From the NCBI GenBank assembly GCA_947473045.1, contig CANJCO010000054.1, forward strand, positions 1-32,732: a stretch of 32,732 nucleotides of DNA. The letters are read 5' to 3'. Below, one piece after another: positions 25,572 to 32,732 of the stretch (its first letter is position 1; every line of letters starts with the position of its first letter). Both the position numbers and the translations under genes were made by a program. Below the pieces are notes generated by a model. It worked only from the letters and a program-made list of their open reading frames with translations, was not told the DNA's origin and ran no database searches. Origin of the DNA: Myxococcales bacterium. GTDB lineage: Bacteria; Myxococcota_A; Polyangia; Polyangiales; Polyangiaceae.

Positions 25572-26495
25572 TCAGGCCCTCAGGCTGCGCACGCCGGCCT
25601 GATGCACTTTGCCGGGCAGCGGCCGGGCGACGACGCTCTCGGCGGCCTTGCCGGCCTCGACGAGGCGCTCGAGGTCGACGCCCGTAGAGACACCCATGCC
25701 GTGCAGCATGTAGACGAGATCTTCGGTGGCGACGTTTCCAGCGGCGCCCGGCGCGTAGGGGCAGCCTCCCAGACCGCCGACAGACGCGTCGAAGTCGCGC
25801 ACGCCGAGCTCGAGCCCGACGACGATGTTGGCGAGCGCAGTGCCGCGCGTGTCGTGCATGTGCAGAGCGAGTTTGTGAGCTGGGATCTCGCGGAGCATGA
25901 GCTGCACAATGTTCTGGGTCTGCGCCGGGGTGCCACACCCGATCGTGTCTCCGAGCGAGATTTGGTAACATCCCATTTCCACAAGACGCGCCGCGATGGT
26001 GACTCCGCTCGCGGGCGCGATCTCGCCCTCGTACGGGCAGCCCCACACGGTCGAGACGTAGCCACGCACGCGCATTCCGGCGGCGATGGCTGGGGCGATC
26101 GTGTCTTCGAACGCGTCGAGGGTCTCGGCGACCGACTTGTTGACGTTCTTGCGGTTGTGCGTCTCGCTCGCGCTGAGAAATACGGCGATTTCGCGTATTC
26201 CGGCGGCCTTTGCCCGTTCGAGGCCTCTTGGATTGGGGCACAGCGCGGAGTAGACGACGCCCTCGCGCGGTGGCCAGGCGGCCACCTCGGCGGCCACGTC
26301 GTCAGCGTCGGCGAGCTGGGGGATCCACTTCGGTGACACGAAGCTCGTGATCTCGACGCGCTTGAGGCCAGCCGTGGTCAGCGCTTCGATGAGCCTGAGC
26401 TTGCCGCGAAGCGGTACGGTCGCGCGCTCGTTCTGCAGGCCGTCGCGCGGCGAGACTTCGTAGATGCTGACCTCGTGCGGCAAATGTTCAAACAT
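25572..26495 (-). CDS. mvaB: Hydroxymethylglutaryl-CoA lyase
   Basis: A 307-aa TIM-barrel enzyme that cleaves HMG-CoA to acetoacetate and acetyl-CoA, the last step of leucine degradation. SPRDGLQNE (15-23) supplies the catalytic Arg/Asp. HMHDTRGTALANI (212-224) supplies metal-binding His212/His214. The signature SVGGLGGCPYAPG holds catalytic Cys245. Length is standard. The usual leucine-catabolism partners (isovaleryl-CoA dehydrogenase, MCC) are not in the window. It follows the FAD monooxygenase gene by 45 bp. Confidence 0.95.
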   Translation of the reverse strand: MFEHLPHEVSIYEVSPRDGLQNERATVPLRGKLRLIEALTTAGLKRVEITSFVSPKWIPQLADADDVAAEVAAWPPREGVVYSALCPNPRGLERAKAAGIREIAVFLSASETHNRKNVNKSVAETLDAFEDTIAPAIAAGMRVRGYVSTVWGCPYEGEIAPASGVTIAARLVEMGCYQISLGDTIGCGTPAQTQNIVQLMLREIPAHKLALHMHDTRGTALANIVVGLELGVRDFDASVGGLGGCPYAPGAAGNVATEDLVYMLHGMGVSTGVDLERLVEAGKAAESVVARPLPGKVHQAGVRSLRA

Positions 26496-26520
26496 GGTGG
26501 ACCCTCGAATGCTTGGAGCA

Positions 26521-26540
26521 GCCTCGCGGATGCGCGAGGC
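26521..26540 (-). terminator. Stem-loop abutting the monooxygenase stop
   Basis: GCCTCGCG-GATG-CGCGAGGC, a perfect 8-bp stem immediately after the stop codon of the minus-strand gene at 26541. No U-tract follows, so it is more likely an mRNA-stabilising or pausing element than an intrinsic terminator. mvaB starts 26 bp further on. Confidence 0.4.
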
Positions 26541-27788
26541 TCACGTCAACGACGTTGGGGCCTCGACCGGCGCCCTGGCGGGCATTTCTGTGCGCATTGA
26601 CCCGCTGAAAATGCCGGTCTTGGTGCCGCACATGCTTCGCACCATCTCGCGCTCGGCGTAAGGCAGCCAGCCTGCGCGCCGCATGAGCGCATCGCGCACC
26701 CACGCGAGCGGCGTGAGATCGGACTGAAAAAACGGCGTCAGCCAGCGCGTCGCCAGCTGATAAAAATCGAGGTGCGCCCTTCGCTCGGCTGAGTAGCGCT
26801 CCAGCGCCTCGCCCACGCTGGCGGAGCTGCGCAAGGCTACCGCGAGCGCGTCGGCGTCGCACAGCGCGAGGTTGCAGCCCTGGCCAAGCTGCGGGCTCGT
26901 GGCGTGTGCGGCGTCGCCTAGAAACACGACGCCCGGCGCGTGCCAACGCGGCATGGTGACATCGAAGTAAGTCGCGAACGTGAGCTGATCGAACGCGTCG
27001 ATCTGCGCGAGGAGCGCCTCGGCCTCGGGGGCGATCGTGCGCACGTGCTGCTTCCATGCGTCTACGCCGCCTGCCCGCCAGCGTTCGAGCTCGTCGCCGC
27101 GAACGCTGAAAAAAAGGCTCGTGTGCCGCACGTCCTGCCCGTCGGGGCCGAGGCCGGTGGGGAGCATGCCGACCATCGCGCGCGTGCCGCGCACTTTTTG
27201 ATGAAGAACGCCCTCGTACTGGCCCTCGCGATCGCTGCCGACAAACCAAAGCGCGCCCCACGGGTAGCGCTCCACGCGTTTTGTGACGTCGTGCATGGCG
27301 TCGCGCACGTGCGACCGCGCGCCGTCGCACACGACGACCAGCTCGAACGGGCCGATTCGCTCTGCGGCCTCGGTGACGAGCACGCGCGTGCTCCCGGGGC
27401 CGAACACCACGCGCGATATGCCGACTCCGCACGCGAGCGTCGCGCTCGACGCGCGCACGGCCGAAAGGAGCGTGTCGAAGAGAACACCGCGGTGCAGACC
27501 AACGCCGTAGAGATCGCTGCCGAGCGCTGCATAGGCCAGGTCGAGCACGCGCGCGCCTGAGGGCGTTTCAGCCAGCAGCCGGTCGACGCGGGCGCCTCGC
27601 GCGAGCACCGGATCGACGCAGCCGAGGGCGCTCAGCACCATCAGGCCCGACGGCTGCATCATGATGCCTGCGCCGACGGGCTTCGGCTCGGCGACGCGCT
27701 CGAAGACCGTGACGTCGTGGCCATCCCGAGACAGCAGCAGCGCACTCGCAGCTCCCGCCGTGCCGCAGCCGATGATCGCGATGCGCAC
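26541..27788 (-). CDS. FAD-dependent monooxygenase (PHBH/UbiH-type fold)
   Basis: A 415-aa group-A flavoprotein hydroxylase. The N-terminal Rossmann motif is IIGCGTAGAAS (Gly7, Gly9, Gly12) with VFER at the end of beta-2. The middle motif VVVCDGARSHVRDAM corresponds to the conserved DG motif, and VFLGDAAHATSPQLGQGCN is the second FAD-binding GD motif. The aromatic or isoprenoid substrate cannot be deduced. Start: GTG 27788; no signal peptide. It begins 14 bp after purF on the same strand, so is probably co-transcribed, although no functional link to purine synthesis is apparent. Confidence 0.88.
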   Translation of the reverse strand: MRIAIIGCGTAGAASALLLSRDGHDVTVFERVAEPKPVGAGIMMQPSGLMVLSALGCVDPVLARGARVDRLLAETPSGARVLDLAYAALGSDLYGVGLHRGVLFDTLLSAVRASSATLACGVGISRVVFGPGSTRVLVTEAAERIGPFELVVVCDGARSHVRDAMHDVTKRVERYPWGALWFVGSDREGQYEGVLHQKVRGTRAMVGMLPTGLGPDGQDVRHTSLFFSVRGDELERWRAGGVDAWKQHVRTIAPEAEALLAQIDAFDQLTFATYFDVTMPRWHAPGVVFLGDAAHATSPQLGQGCNLALCDADALAVALRSSASVGEALERYSAERRAHLDFYQLATRWLTPFFQSDLTPLAWVRDALMRRAGWLPYAEREMVRSMCGTKTGIFSGSMRTEMPARAPVEAPTSLT

Positions 27789-27802
27789 CGTGAATCTTCC
27801 GG

Positions 27803-29281
27803 TCAGAGCCCTACGAGGCGCGTCTGGCGCTTGGTCGACGGCGTGAAGGCGATCGCGTATTTGCCCGAGAAACAGGCGTGGCAGTAATCGCCCGGCGCGC
27901 CGCCCGGTCCTCCGACGGCGCCGAGCATGCCGTCGAGCGAGAGGTAGCCAAGGCTGTCGGCCGTGACGTAGCGCGCGATCTCGTCGTTGCTGTGGCTCGA
28001 GGCGATGAGCTCTCGTCGCGTGGGAGTGTCGATGCCGTAGTAGCAGGGCCACTGCGTAGGGGGGCTCGAGATGCGCAGGTGCACTTCTTTCGCTCCAGCG
28101 TCGCGGATCATCTTCACGATTTTTCGCGAAGTGGTGCCGCGCACGATCGAGTCGTCGATCACCACGACGCGCTTGCCCTTGATGGCCGTGGCCACGGGGT
28201 TGAGCTTCAGCCGCACGCCGAAGTGGCGAATCGACTGCTGTGGTTCGATGAACGTTCGCCCCACATAGTGCGAGCGAATCAGCGCCATCTCGAAGGGGAT
28301 GCCCTGGGTGCGCGCGTAGCCGATGGCCGATGGTACGCCGGAGTCGGGCACAGGGATGACGACGTCGGCGTCGACCGGGTGCTCGCGCGCCAGCGTCTCG
28401 CCCAGCGCCTTGCGGACCTCGTAGACGCTGCGCCCGCCGAGCTGGGAATCGGGTCGTGCAAAGTACACGTATTCGAACACGCAGCTCTGGCGCTCGACGG
28501 TGACAGGGAGCCGGCTCGAGCGCATCCCCGCGTTGTCGATCACGAGCACTTCTCCGGGCTCGAGATCGCGAACGTACTCGGCGCCGATGAGGTCGAAGCT
28601 CGTCGGTTCGCTCGCGAGCACGTGCGCGTCGCGATTTCCGGGAAGAATGCCGAGGCAAAGCGGCCGGATCCCGCGCGGGTCGCGCACGGCCACGATTGTG
28701 TCTTCGGTCATGAACAGCAGCGAGTAGGCGCCCTGAACCCGCGACAGCGCGTCGACGATGCGGTCTTCGATGGAGATTTCCTGGCTCATCGCGACGCGGT
28801 GAACGATGACCTCGGTGTCGCTCGACGACTGAAAGATCGAGCCGCGCGCCTCGAGCTCTTCGCGGAGCTCGTCGGCGTTCGTCAGGTTGCCGTTGTGGCA
28901 TACGGCGAGCGAGCCGCGCGCGTAGTCGACGGCGAGGGGCTGCGCGTTCTTGAGGTGCGAGCCGCCGGCAGTCGAGTAGCGCACGTGGCCGATGGCGAGC
29001 TTGCCTGGCAGCTTCGCGAGGCTCTCCTCGCTGAAGGCGTCCTGCACGAGGCCCATCGCGCGAAAGGCGTAGAGCTGCTGGCCGTCGCTCGTGACAATGC
29101 CGGCGGATTCCTGCCCGCGGTGCTGCAGCGCGTGGAGCCCAAGGTAGGCGAGGTTGGCGGCCTCGGCGTGACCGAAAATGCCGAATACTCCGCACTGATC
29201 GCGAAAGTGATCGTCGTCGTCGTCGTAGCGGTGCGGGACGGGCTGCGCGTGGGGATCGAGGATGGCGAGGCGTCGGCGCAT
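27803..29281 (-). CDS. purF: Amidophosphoribosyltransferase
   Basis: A 492-aa enzyme for the first step of purine synthesis, PRPP plus glutamine to phosphoribosylamine. The N-terminal glutaminase nucleophile is Cys30 (CGVFGIFGH), preceded by a 29-residue propeptide that must be removed. The propeptide is long and carries a run of five Asp. [12 protein letters not shown] and the PRPP motif [14 protein letters not shown] are intact. Cysteines in QSCVFEY, WPCYYG and YCHAC fit the ligands of the Bacillus-type [4Fe-4S] cluster. ATG 29281 is preferred; the frame stays open upstream to 29359 without conserved sequence. Confidence 0.94.
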   Translation of the reverse strand: MRRRLAILDPHAQPVPHRYDDDDDHFRDQCGVFGIFGHAEAANLAYLGLHALQHRGQESAGIVTSDGQQLYAFRAMGLVQDAFSEESLAKLPGKLAIGHVRYSTAGGSHLKNAQPLAVDYARGSLAVCHNGNLTNADELREELEARGSIFQSSSDTEVIVHRVAMSQEISIEDRIVDALSRVQGAYSLLFMTEDTIVAVRDPRGIRPLCLGILPGNRDAHVLASEPTSFDLIGAEYVRDLEPGEVLVIDNAGMRSSRLPVTVERQSCVFEYVYFARPDSQLGGRSVYEVRKALGETLAREHPVDADVVIPVPDSGVPSAIGYARTQGIPFEMALIRSHYVGRTFIEPQQSIRHFGVRLKLNPVATAIKGKRVVVIDDSIVRGTTSRKIVKMIRDAGAKEVHLRISSPPTQWPCYYGIDTPTRRELIASSHSNDEIARYVTADSLGYLSLDGMLGAVGGPGGAPGDYCHACFSGKYAIAFTPSTKRQTRLVGL

Positions 29282-29375
29282 GGTTGGGCTTTTTCTAGCC
29301 GCCGCGAGGCGCAGCGAGCCTCGCCTCCCTATCACGTTTCGGGGCGCTGGCGCGCGCACGCTGCGGGCCGCCGGC

Positions 29376-30110
29376 TCAGGGCTTGGTGGCGGCGGCTGCG
29401 TACGTGGCCAGAATCTCGACGCGGTAGCGCGAGTGCGCGTGGGTCGCGTCTTCGAGCGCGACGGTGGCCAGCGTCTTTCGCACAGCCGCGGCGCAGGCAG
29501 CGGCCGTCCTGGCGCCCTTCAGCGTGCGCCCTTCGCGCGGCAACGACAGCATGATCGGCTGTCTTTTTCGCTGGTAGCTCACGTCGGCCGAATAGGCGAT
29601 CGCGCCGCCCGGTCCCGCGGGGACGCAGCTCGCATTGTCGGCGATGGCCCTGGCGAGCGCGCGCTCGAAGGCGGGGAGGTGATCGCAGTCTCTTGCGGCG
29701 GTGCGCTTCGAGCCCGGATCGTGGCACTCGGTGATGCGCGGTTCGCTCAGTGTCAGCCCCGCGGGCAGGGGCGGGGCGGGCGCGGGCGGCGGGGGCCCGG
29801 CGTCCACTTCGGCAGCGGTGGCCGCTGGAGCGCCCGAGGCGACGGGGGCGGCGAGCTCGACGGCGGCGTCGGCTTCGGTGGCCTGGGAGAATTCTTCTGG
29901 AACCGCGCGCGGCCGGCGCCACAAGTAGAGCGGAATCGCGACCAGCACTCCGAGCAGCGCGAGCACTGCCGCCAGTTGAAGCCGCCCGCCGGCCGCGTCG
30001 GGAGGTGGCGCCCCTCGACCGCGACGCGCGACGGTGCGCGGCGCGGAGGGCGAGCGCGCGAGGTCGTCGTCGTCGCCGCGAGGCGCCTCACTCCGATCAG
30101 CCACGCGCAC
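29376..30110 (-). CDS. Single-pass membrane protein paired with the kinase
   Basis: A 244-aa protein of no recognised family. A basic/acidic cytoplasmic N-terminus (1 to about 44) precedes one membrane helix ([21 protein letters not shown], split here only by its flanks). An Ala/Pro-rich stalk and an exported C-terminal domain of about 120 residues follow, with four cysteines (TECHD, RDCDH, ASCVP, AACAA). The topology suggests a sensor or substrate protein. It begins 28 bp after the kinase gene on the same strand, which suggests it may be the kinase's partner. Start: GTG 30110 (a second in-frame GTG lies two codons later). Confidence 0.7.
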   Translation of the reverse strand: MRVADRSEAPRGDDDDLARSPSAPRTVARRGRGAPPPDAAGGRLQLAAVLALLGVLVAIPLYLWRRPRAVPEEFSQATEADAAVELAAPVASGAPAATAAEVDAGPPPPAPAPPLPAGLTLSEPRITECHDPGSKRTAARDCDHLPAFERALARAIADNASCVPAGPGGAIAYSADVSYQRKRQPIMLSLPREGRTLKGARTAAACAAAVRKTLATVALEDATHAHSRYRVEILATYAAAATKP

Positions 30111-30137
30111 CCGAGACCGCCAACATGGCTGTATTCT

Positions 30138-31853
30138 TCACGGATTTTCTACGAGCGATCGCACCGTCGCGCGAGACTCGCATCGCGCGATCGACGCGGT
30201 GAGATCGAGGCCGTCCGGCAGCATGCCCTGAACCTGTCCGACGATTTGCTCGACGAGGTTCCTGGCCTCTTGCGGGCCGGGCCCCGCCATCGCCACGGCG
30301 AACCGCAGCGGCCCCGTGTGGCCAGCCGTGACCGCGATGAGCGACAGCAGGAACATGTCGGTGAGCTCGACCACGCGCGAGGCGGCGCGGCGGAGCGCGA
30401 GCATCTCGAGGATGGTGGGCCGATCGCTTACTACGCGGTTGGGGCCACGAATCTCGTAGCGCGCGATCGATAGCGGGGCATCGACCCACTCCGCGAACGC
30501 GGCCTCTTCGTCGAGCGCCCGGAGCAGGTCTTCCTGCTTGAGGAGCCCGGTGAGTCCGTCCCGGCGCGCGAGGTAGGCGCGAGCGCGCTTGTGCCCCGAG
30601 CTTTCGCGCGCGAACGACACGAGCTTGAAGCGCAGCTCACCGAGCTGAACTTCGCCTCCGTGAAGCAGGCTCACGCTCTTTTTGCGCTCGTAGGTGTGGT
30701 CGGCGTAGGTGCCGTTGGTCGATCCGGCGTCTTCGACAAACCACGAACCGGCCTGCCATTTCACCCGCGCGTGCTGGCCGCTGACGGTGGCCTCGGGCAC
30801 CACGATTTCGTTGTCGCTTCGGCGACCGATCGTGAGCTCGGGCTTGTCGAGGGCGATGAGCTCGCCGACGAAATCGTGCGCGTTGCTGGCGAAGGTCGCG
30901 AGCAGGCTCTGCTGGCCCGGCGCAAACTGATTTTGCGAGCTGCGACCCAGCGGCGCGCCCGGATCGAGGCGCTCGATCGGCAGCTGCACCGGGTTGGTCG
31001 TCAGGGTCACCGGATTGAAAAACCGCAGGTGGCGCGCGGGCAGGCGCTGCGCGGGATCGTCGGCGAGGCAGCGGAAAATCTGCTTGATCTCGTCGACCGA
31101 CAGACCCGCCGGGACGTCGAACATGATCTGCGACTTCATCGACTTCGCGCGGGGCTTGTAGCCCGGCTCGGGCACGCGGCAGGTCCACATTTCCCACAGC
31201 GTGAGCCCCAGCGCGTAGACGTCGTCTTCCGAAGACGCGCCGCCGGACCGGATGCGCTCGGGGGACATGTAGTTCGGCGTTCCGCCATCGGGAGGGGCGC
31301 CGGGCCTGCGGGCGCTGACGCGGGCGCGCTCTTTTGCAAAGCCGAAATCGAGCACCACGGCCTTGCCGACCGAGCCGTCGGCGTTGGTGGTCACCATCAC
31401 GTTGCCGGGCTTGAGGTCGCCGTGGACGAGGCCCTGCGCGTGAATGGCGCCCACGCCGGATGAGATCTCGCTCGCGAGGCGCCGAAACTCGTCGGCCGTA
31501 TAGCCGCCCTGGGCCTTCTTGCGGCGGATGTGCGTGTGGAGCGTCTGCCCCGTCATGTATTCCATGACGAGGATCGGACCGAACAGGGAGGGGGCGAGAT
31601 CGTGGACGCGGCAGACGTTGGGGTGGCTCACCGAGCGGGCGTGGAGCAGCTCCTGCCGCAGCGCTTCGTCGTCGCCGGGCATGCGCGCTTCTTCGCGGAC
31701 CACCTTGAGGGCCACGGCCTGCTGCGTCGATCGATCGTAGGCGAGAAAGACCTCGCCCATGCCGCCCTTGCCGAGGCTCTGACGAATCTCGTAGCGCTCG
31801 TTGACGATGGACCCTGTGGTTATCGGCGGCGCGCTTCGTGTGGCTTCGGACAT
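30138..31853 (-). CDS. Ser/Thr protein kinase with FHA and degenerate GGDEF-like domains
   Basis: A 571-aa soluble protein. The kinase domain (about 21-280) has GKGGMGEV (28-35), the ATP Lys50 in VALK, HGDLKPGN (144-151; Gly in place of Arg before the catalytic Asp146), DFG (169-171) and SPE (197-199). All catalytic residues are present, so activity is expected. The FHA domain (about 330-412) has IGRRSDNEI, SGQHARV and STNGTYAD. The tail (428-571) opens with RRDGLTGLLKQEDLL, like the start of a diguanylate cyclase domain. The signature position reads LTDMF (497-501) and not GGDEF, so it cannot be a normal cyclase. No membrane segment. Likely an operon with the membrane protein downstream. Confidence 0.9.
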   Translation of the reverse strand: MSEATRSAPPITTGSIVNERYEIRQSLGKGGMGEVFLAYDRSTQQAVALKVVREEARMPGDDEALRQELLHARSVSHPNVCRVHDLAPSLFGPILVMEYMTGQTLHTHIRRKKAQGGYTADEFRRLASEISSGVGAIHAQGLVHGDLKPGNVMVTTNADGSVGKAVVLDFGFAKERARVSARRPGAPPDGGTPNYMSPERIRSGGASSEDDVYALGLTLWEMWTCRVPEPGYKPRAKSMKSQIMFDVPAGLSVDEIKQIFRCLADDPAQRLPARHLRFFNPVTLTTNPVQLPIERLDPGAPLGRSSQNQFAPGQQSLLATFASNAHDFVGELIALDKPELTIGRRSDNEIVVPEATVSGQHARVKWQAGSWFVEDAGSTNGTYADHTYERKKSVSLLHGGEVQLGELRFKLVSFARESSGHKRARAYLARRDGLTGLLKQEDLLRALDEEAAFAEWVDAPLSIARYEIRGPNRVVSDRPTILEMLALRRAASRVVELTDMFLLSLIAVTAGHTGPLRFAVAMAGPGPQEARNLVEQIVGQVQGMLPDGLDLTASIARCESRATVRSLVENP

Positions 31854-31871
31854 GTCGTCGGGACTCGAGGC

Positions 31872-31890
31872 TCACGGCGAAGCGCCGTGA
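31872..31890. promoter_or_regulatory. Stem-loop in the kinase leader
   Basis: TCACGGC-GAAGC-GCCGTGA, a perfect 7-bp stem ending 18 bp before the kinase ATG. It lies between the divergent kinase and 84-aa genes. It may be an operator or an RNA structure affecting translation of the kinase; nothing else identifiable was seen in 31854-32006. Confidence 0.35.
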
Positions 31891-32006
31891 AGACCCTGAG
31901 ATTCCCCCATTCGCGGCGCTGACGCAAGTGCCACCCCGCCGCGCGGGCGTGGGGCCGTGACCCTATTGTTGGCCCGGACCCTGCGGCACCCGCTACGATT
32001 GGACCT

Positions 32007-32261
32007 GTGCCGCTAAACGAGGTGTTGAGAGAGCTCGTGGCGCTCGCTGTGCGTGCGGGGCTCGAGGTGCGCTTCGACGCGATGGACCCAAAAGCCAGCT
32101 CGCGGGGCGGCTCATGCACGTTGCGCGGCCGGCGAATCGTCGTGGTCGATCGCGGGGCACCGCTGGCCGATCAAGTCGCCGTGGTCGTGGCGGCGCTGGC
32201 TGAAGTCGAGATGAGCGCGATGTACGTTCCGTCGATCTTGCGCCGCCGCGCCTCTGCCTGA
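32007..32261 (+). CDS. Small protein of unknown function, 84 aa
   Basis: An alpha/beta-looking small protein: helix LNEVLRELVALAVRAGLEVRF, then a Gly/Ser turn (SSRGGSCTL), strand RRIVVVDRG and helix LADQVAVVVAALAEVEM. Composition is normal for a folded protein, unlike the Arg-rich shadow frames around it. Start: GTG 32007. It is divergent from the kinase and convergent with the oxidoreductase (8 bp between stops). I cannot name a family. The absence of an HExxH motif argues against a metallopeptidase. Confidence 0.65.
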   Translation: MPLNEVLRELVALAVRAGLEVRFDAMDPKASSRGGSCTLRGRRIVVVDRGAPLADQVAVVVAALAEVEMSAMYVPSILRRRASA

Positions 32262-32269
32262 GGCGTTTT

Positions 32270-32732
32270 TTAGCCGACTTCCAGCTTGCTCCACATCTCA
32301 CGGCGCATCTTTTCCTTCGCCCGATCGGTGCGCGTGATGGCGCGCGCGGCCGTCCACGCGGCCAGCAGCTGACCTTCCTGTCCGAGCGCGGGAAGCGCCG
32401 AGCGGCCGACGAGATACGCGTGGCGCAGGGGGGTCTTGATCGGCTCGCCGCCCAGCCCGAACAGGGCGCTCGGCGACACCTCGAGCTGCGGCACCATGGG
32501 CTCGGCCTCGACCGAACCACCTCCCGCACGAAGCAACGCGCGCTCGATCGCGACTGGTCTTCCCGACCGGTAGTCGCAGGCCGGAAGGCCGTCGTGGGGC
32601 GAGTCGACGAGCGCGTAGTGCCGCTCGACGAAAGGCAAAAATGACTCGACCGTAGACGCGACCTTCGCGCGGAGCCCGGGCGCCGGCTCCTCGTCGCCGG
32701 TGAGCACCTCGGCCACGAGCACCTCGTGGCCG
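32270..32732 (-). CDS. FAD-dependent oxidoreductase, C-terminal fragment (cut by window end)
   Basis: The last 153 or so codons of a gene whose 5' part lies beyond the window. The frame is open to the final base (the segment reads GHEVLVAEVLTG). Near the end, KTPLRHAYLVGRSALPALGQEGQLLAAWTAA matches the layout of the C-terminal FAD-binding motif of phytoene-desaturase/amine-oxidase-like flavoproteins (YLVG...PA.G.EG...A...A). The N-terminal Rossmann motif needed to confirm this is not visible. The tail KEKMRREMWSKLEVG is polar. Confidence 0.55.
   Translation of the reverse strand, partial: GHEVLVAEVLTGDEEPAPGLRAKVASTVESFLPFVERHYALVDSPHDGLPACDYRSGRPVAIERALLRAGGGSVEAEPMVPQLEVSPSALFGLGGEPIKTPLRHAYLVGRSALPALGQEGQLLAAWTAARAITRTDRAKEKMRREMWSKLEVG

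Noticed and set aside
25394-25687. 97-codon plus-strand frame starting in the AT-rich patch (MQIRNAFSGF...)
   Set aside because: The first 40 residues look protein-like with several Cys, but the remainder is Arg-rich shadow of mvaB. No ribosome site or family; kept only as part of the patch.
27878-29554. 558-codon plus-strand open frame opposite purF
   Set aside because: Antisense to a purF gene with all motifs intact. The translation is Val/Ala/Arg/Asp repetitive with no recognisable domain.

Overview
The window is very GC-rich and densely coded. It looks like a chromosomal segment of a myxobacterium-type deltaproteobacterium (Myxococcota, possibly Polyangiales). The pointers are a eukaryote-like Ser/Thr kinase fused to an FHA domain, a second FHA protein fused to a CpaF-like ATPase fold, cysteine-rich lipoproteins with low-complexity spacers, and a TonB-dependent receptor carrying its own TonB-C-like domain. 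This placement is inferred from gene content only.

Left end (1-2360): a cluster of four palindromes lies next to an intact IS701-family insertion sequence (148-1533; 13-bp perfect terminal repeats, CTAG target duplication). The IS sits 11 bp beyond the stop codon of a TonB-family gene. That gene is divergent from a TonB-dependent receptor (2361-4850), and the gap between them holds two inverted repeats.

4855-9387 (minus): malQ, a CrtW-like carotenoid ketolase and glgX are co-oriented with gaps of 51 and 27 bp, a glycogen/maltodextrin unit with a carotenoid gene inside it. Then come a Cys-rich lipoprotein (+) and a histidine phosphatase (-) whose 3' ends overlap.

10662-19602 (plus): yceD(DUF177)-rpmF-[terminator]-fabH-(beta-barrel)-(lipoprotein)-fabD-fabG-acpP-fabF-nrdR-ribD-def. 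This is the classical fatty-acid cluster, but plsX is absent from its usual place and two envelope-protein genes lie between fabH and fabD. After fabF it continues into nucleotide-reduction control, riboflavin synthesis and peptide deformylation.

19626-23736: an FHA/pseudo-CpaF fusion (minus), a 60-aa conserved-looking small protein (minus) and a polytopic GT-C-like membrane protein (plus). 23940-24716 is an exported cyclophilin. On the minus strand from 31853 down to 24717 lie, in order of transcription, a kinase-FHA-degenerate-GGDEF protein, a single-TM protein, purF, an FAD monooxygenase, mvaB (HMG-CoA lyase) and a DUF192 protein. An AT-rich palindrome-rich patch separates the last two. 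The right edge has an 84-aa small protein and the C-terminal part of an FAD oxidoreductase cut by the window end.

No tRNA, rRNA, CRISPR array or phage module was seen. The points most worth a second look are the FHA/CpaF fusion that has lost the ATPase motifs checked, the kinase with a degenerate GGDEF tail, the crtW gene inside a glycogen operon, the modified fab cluster, and the hairpin cluster hit by the IS.
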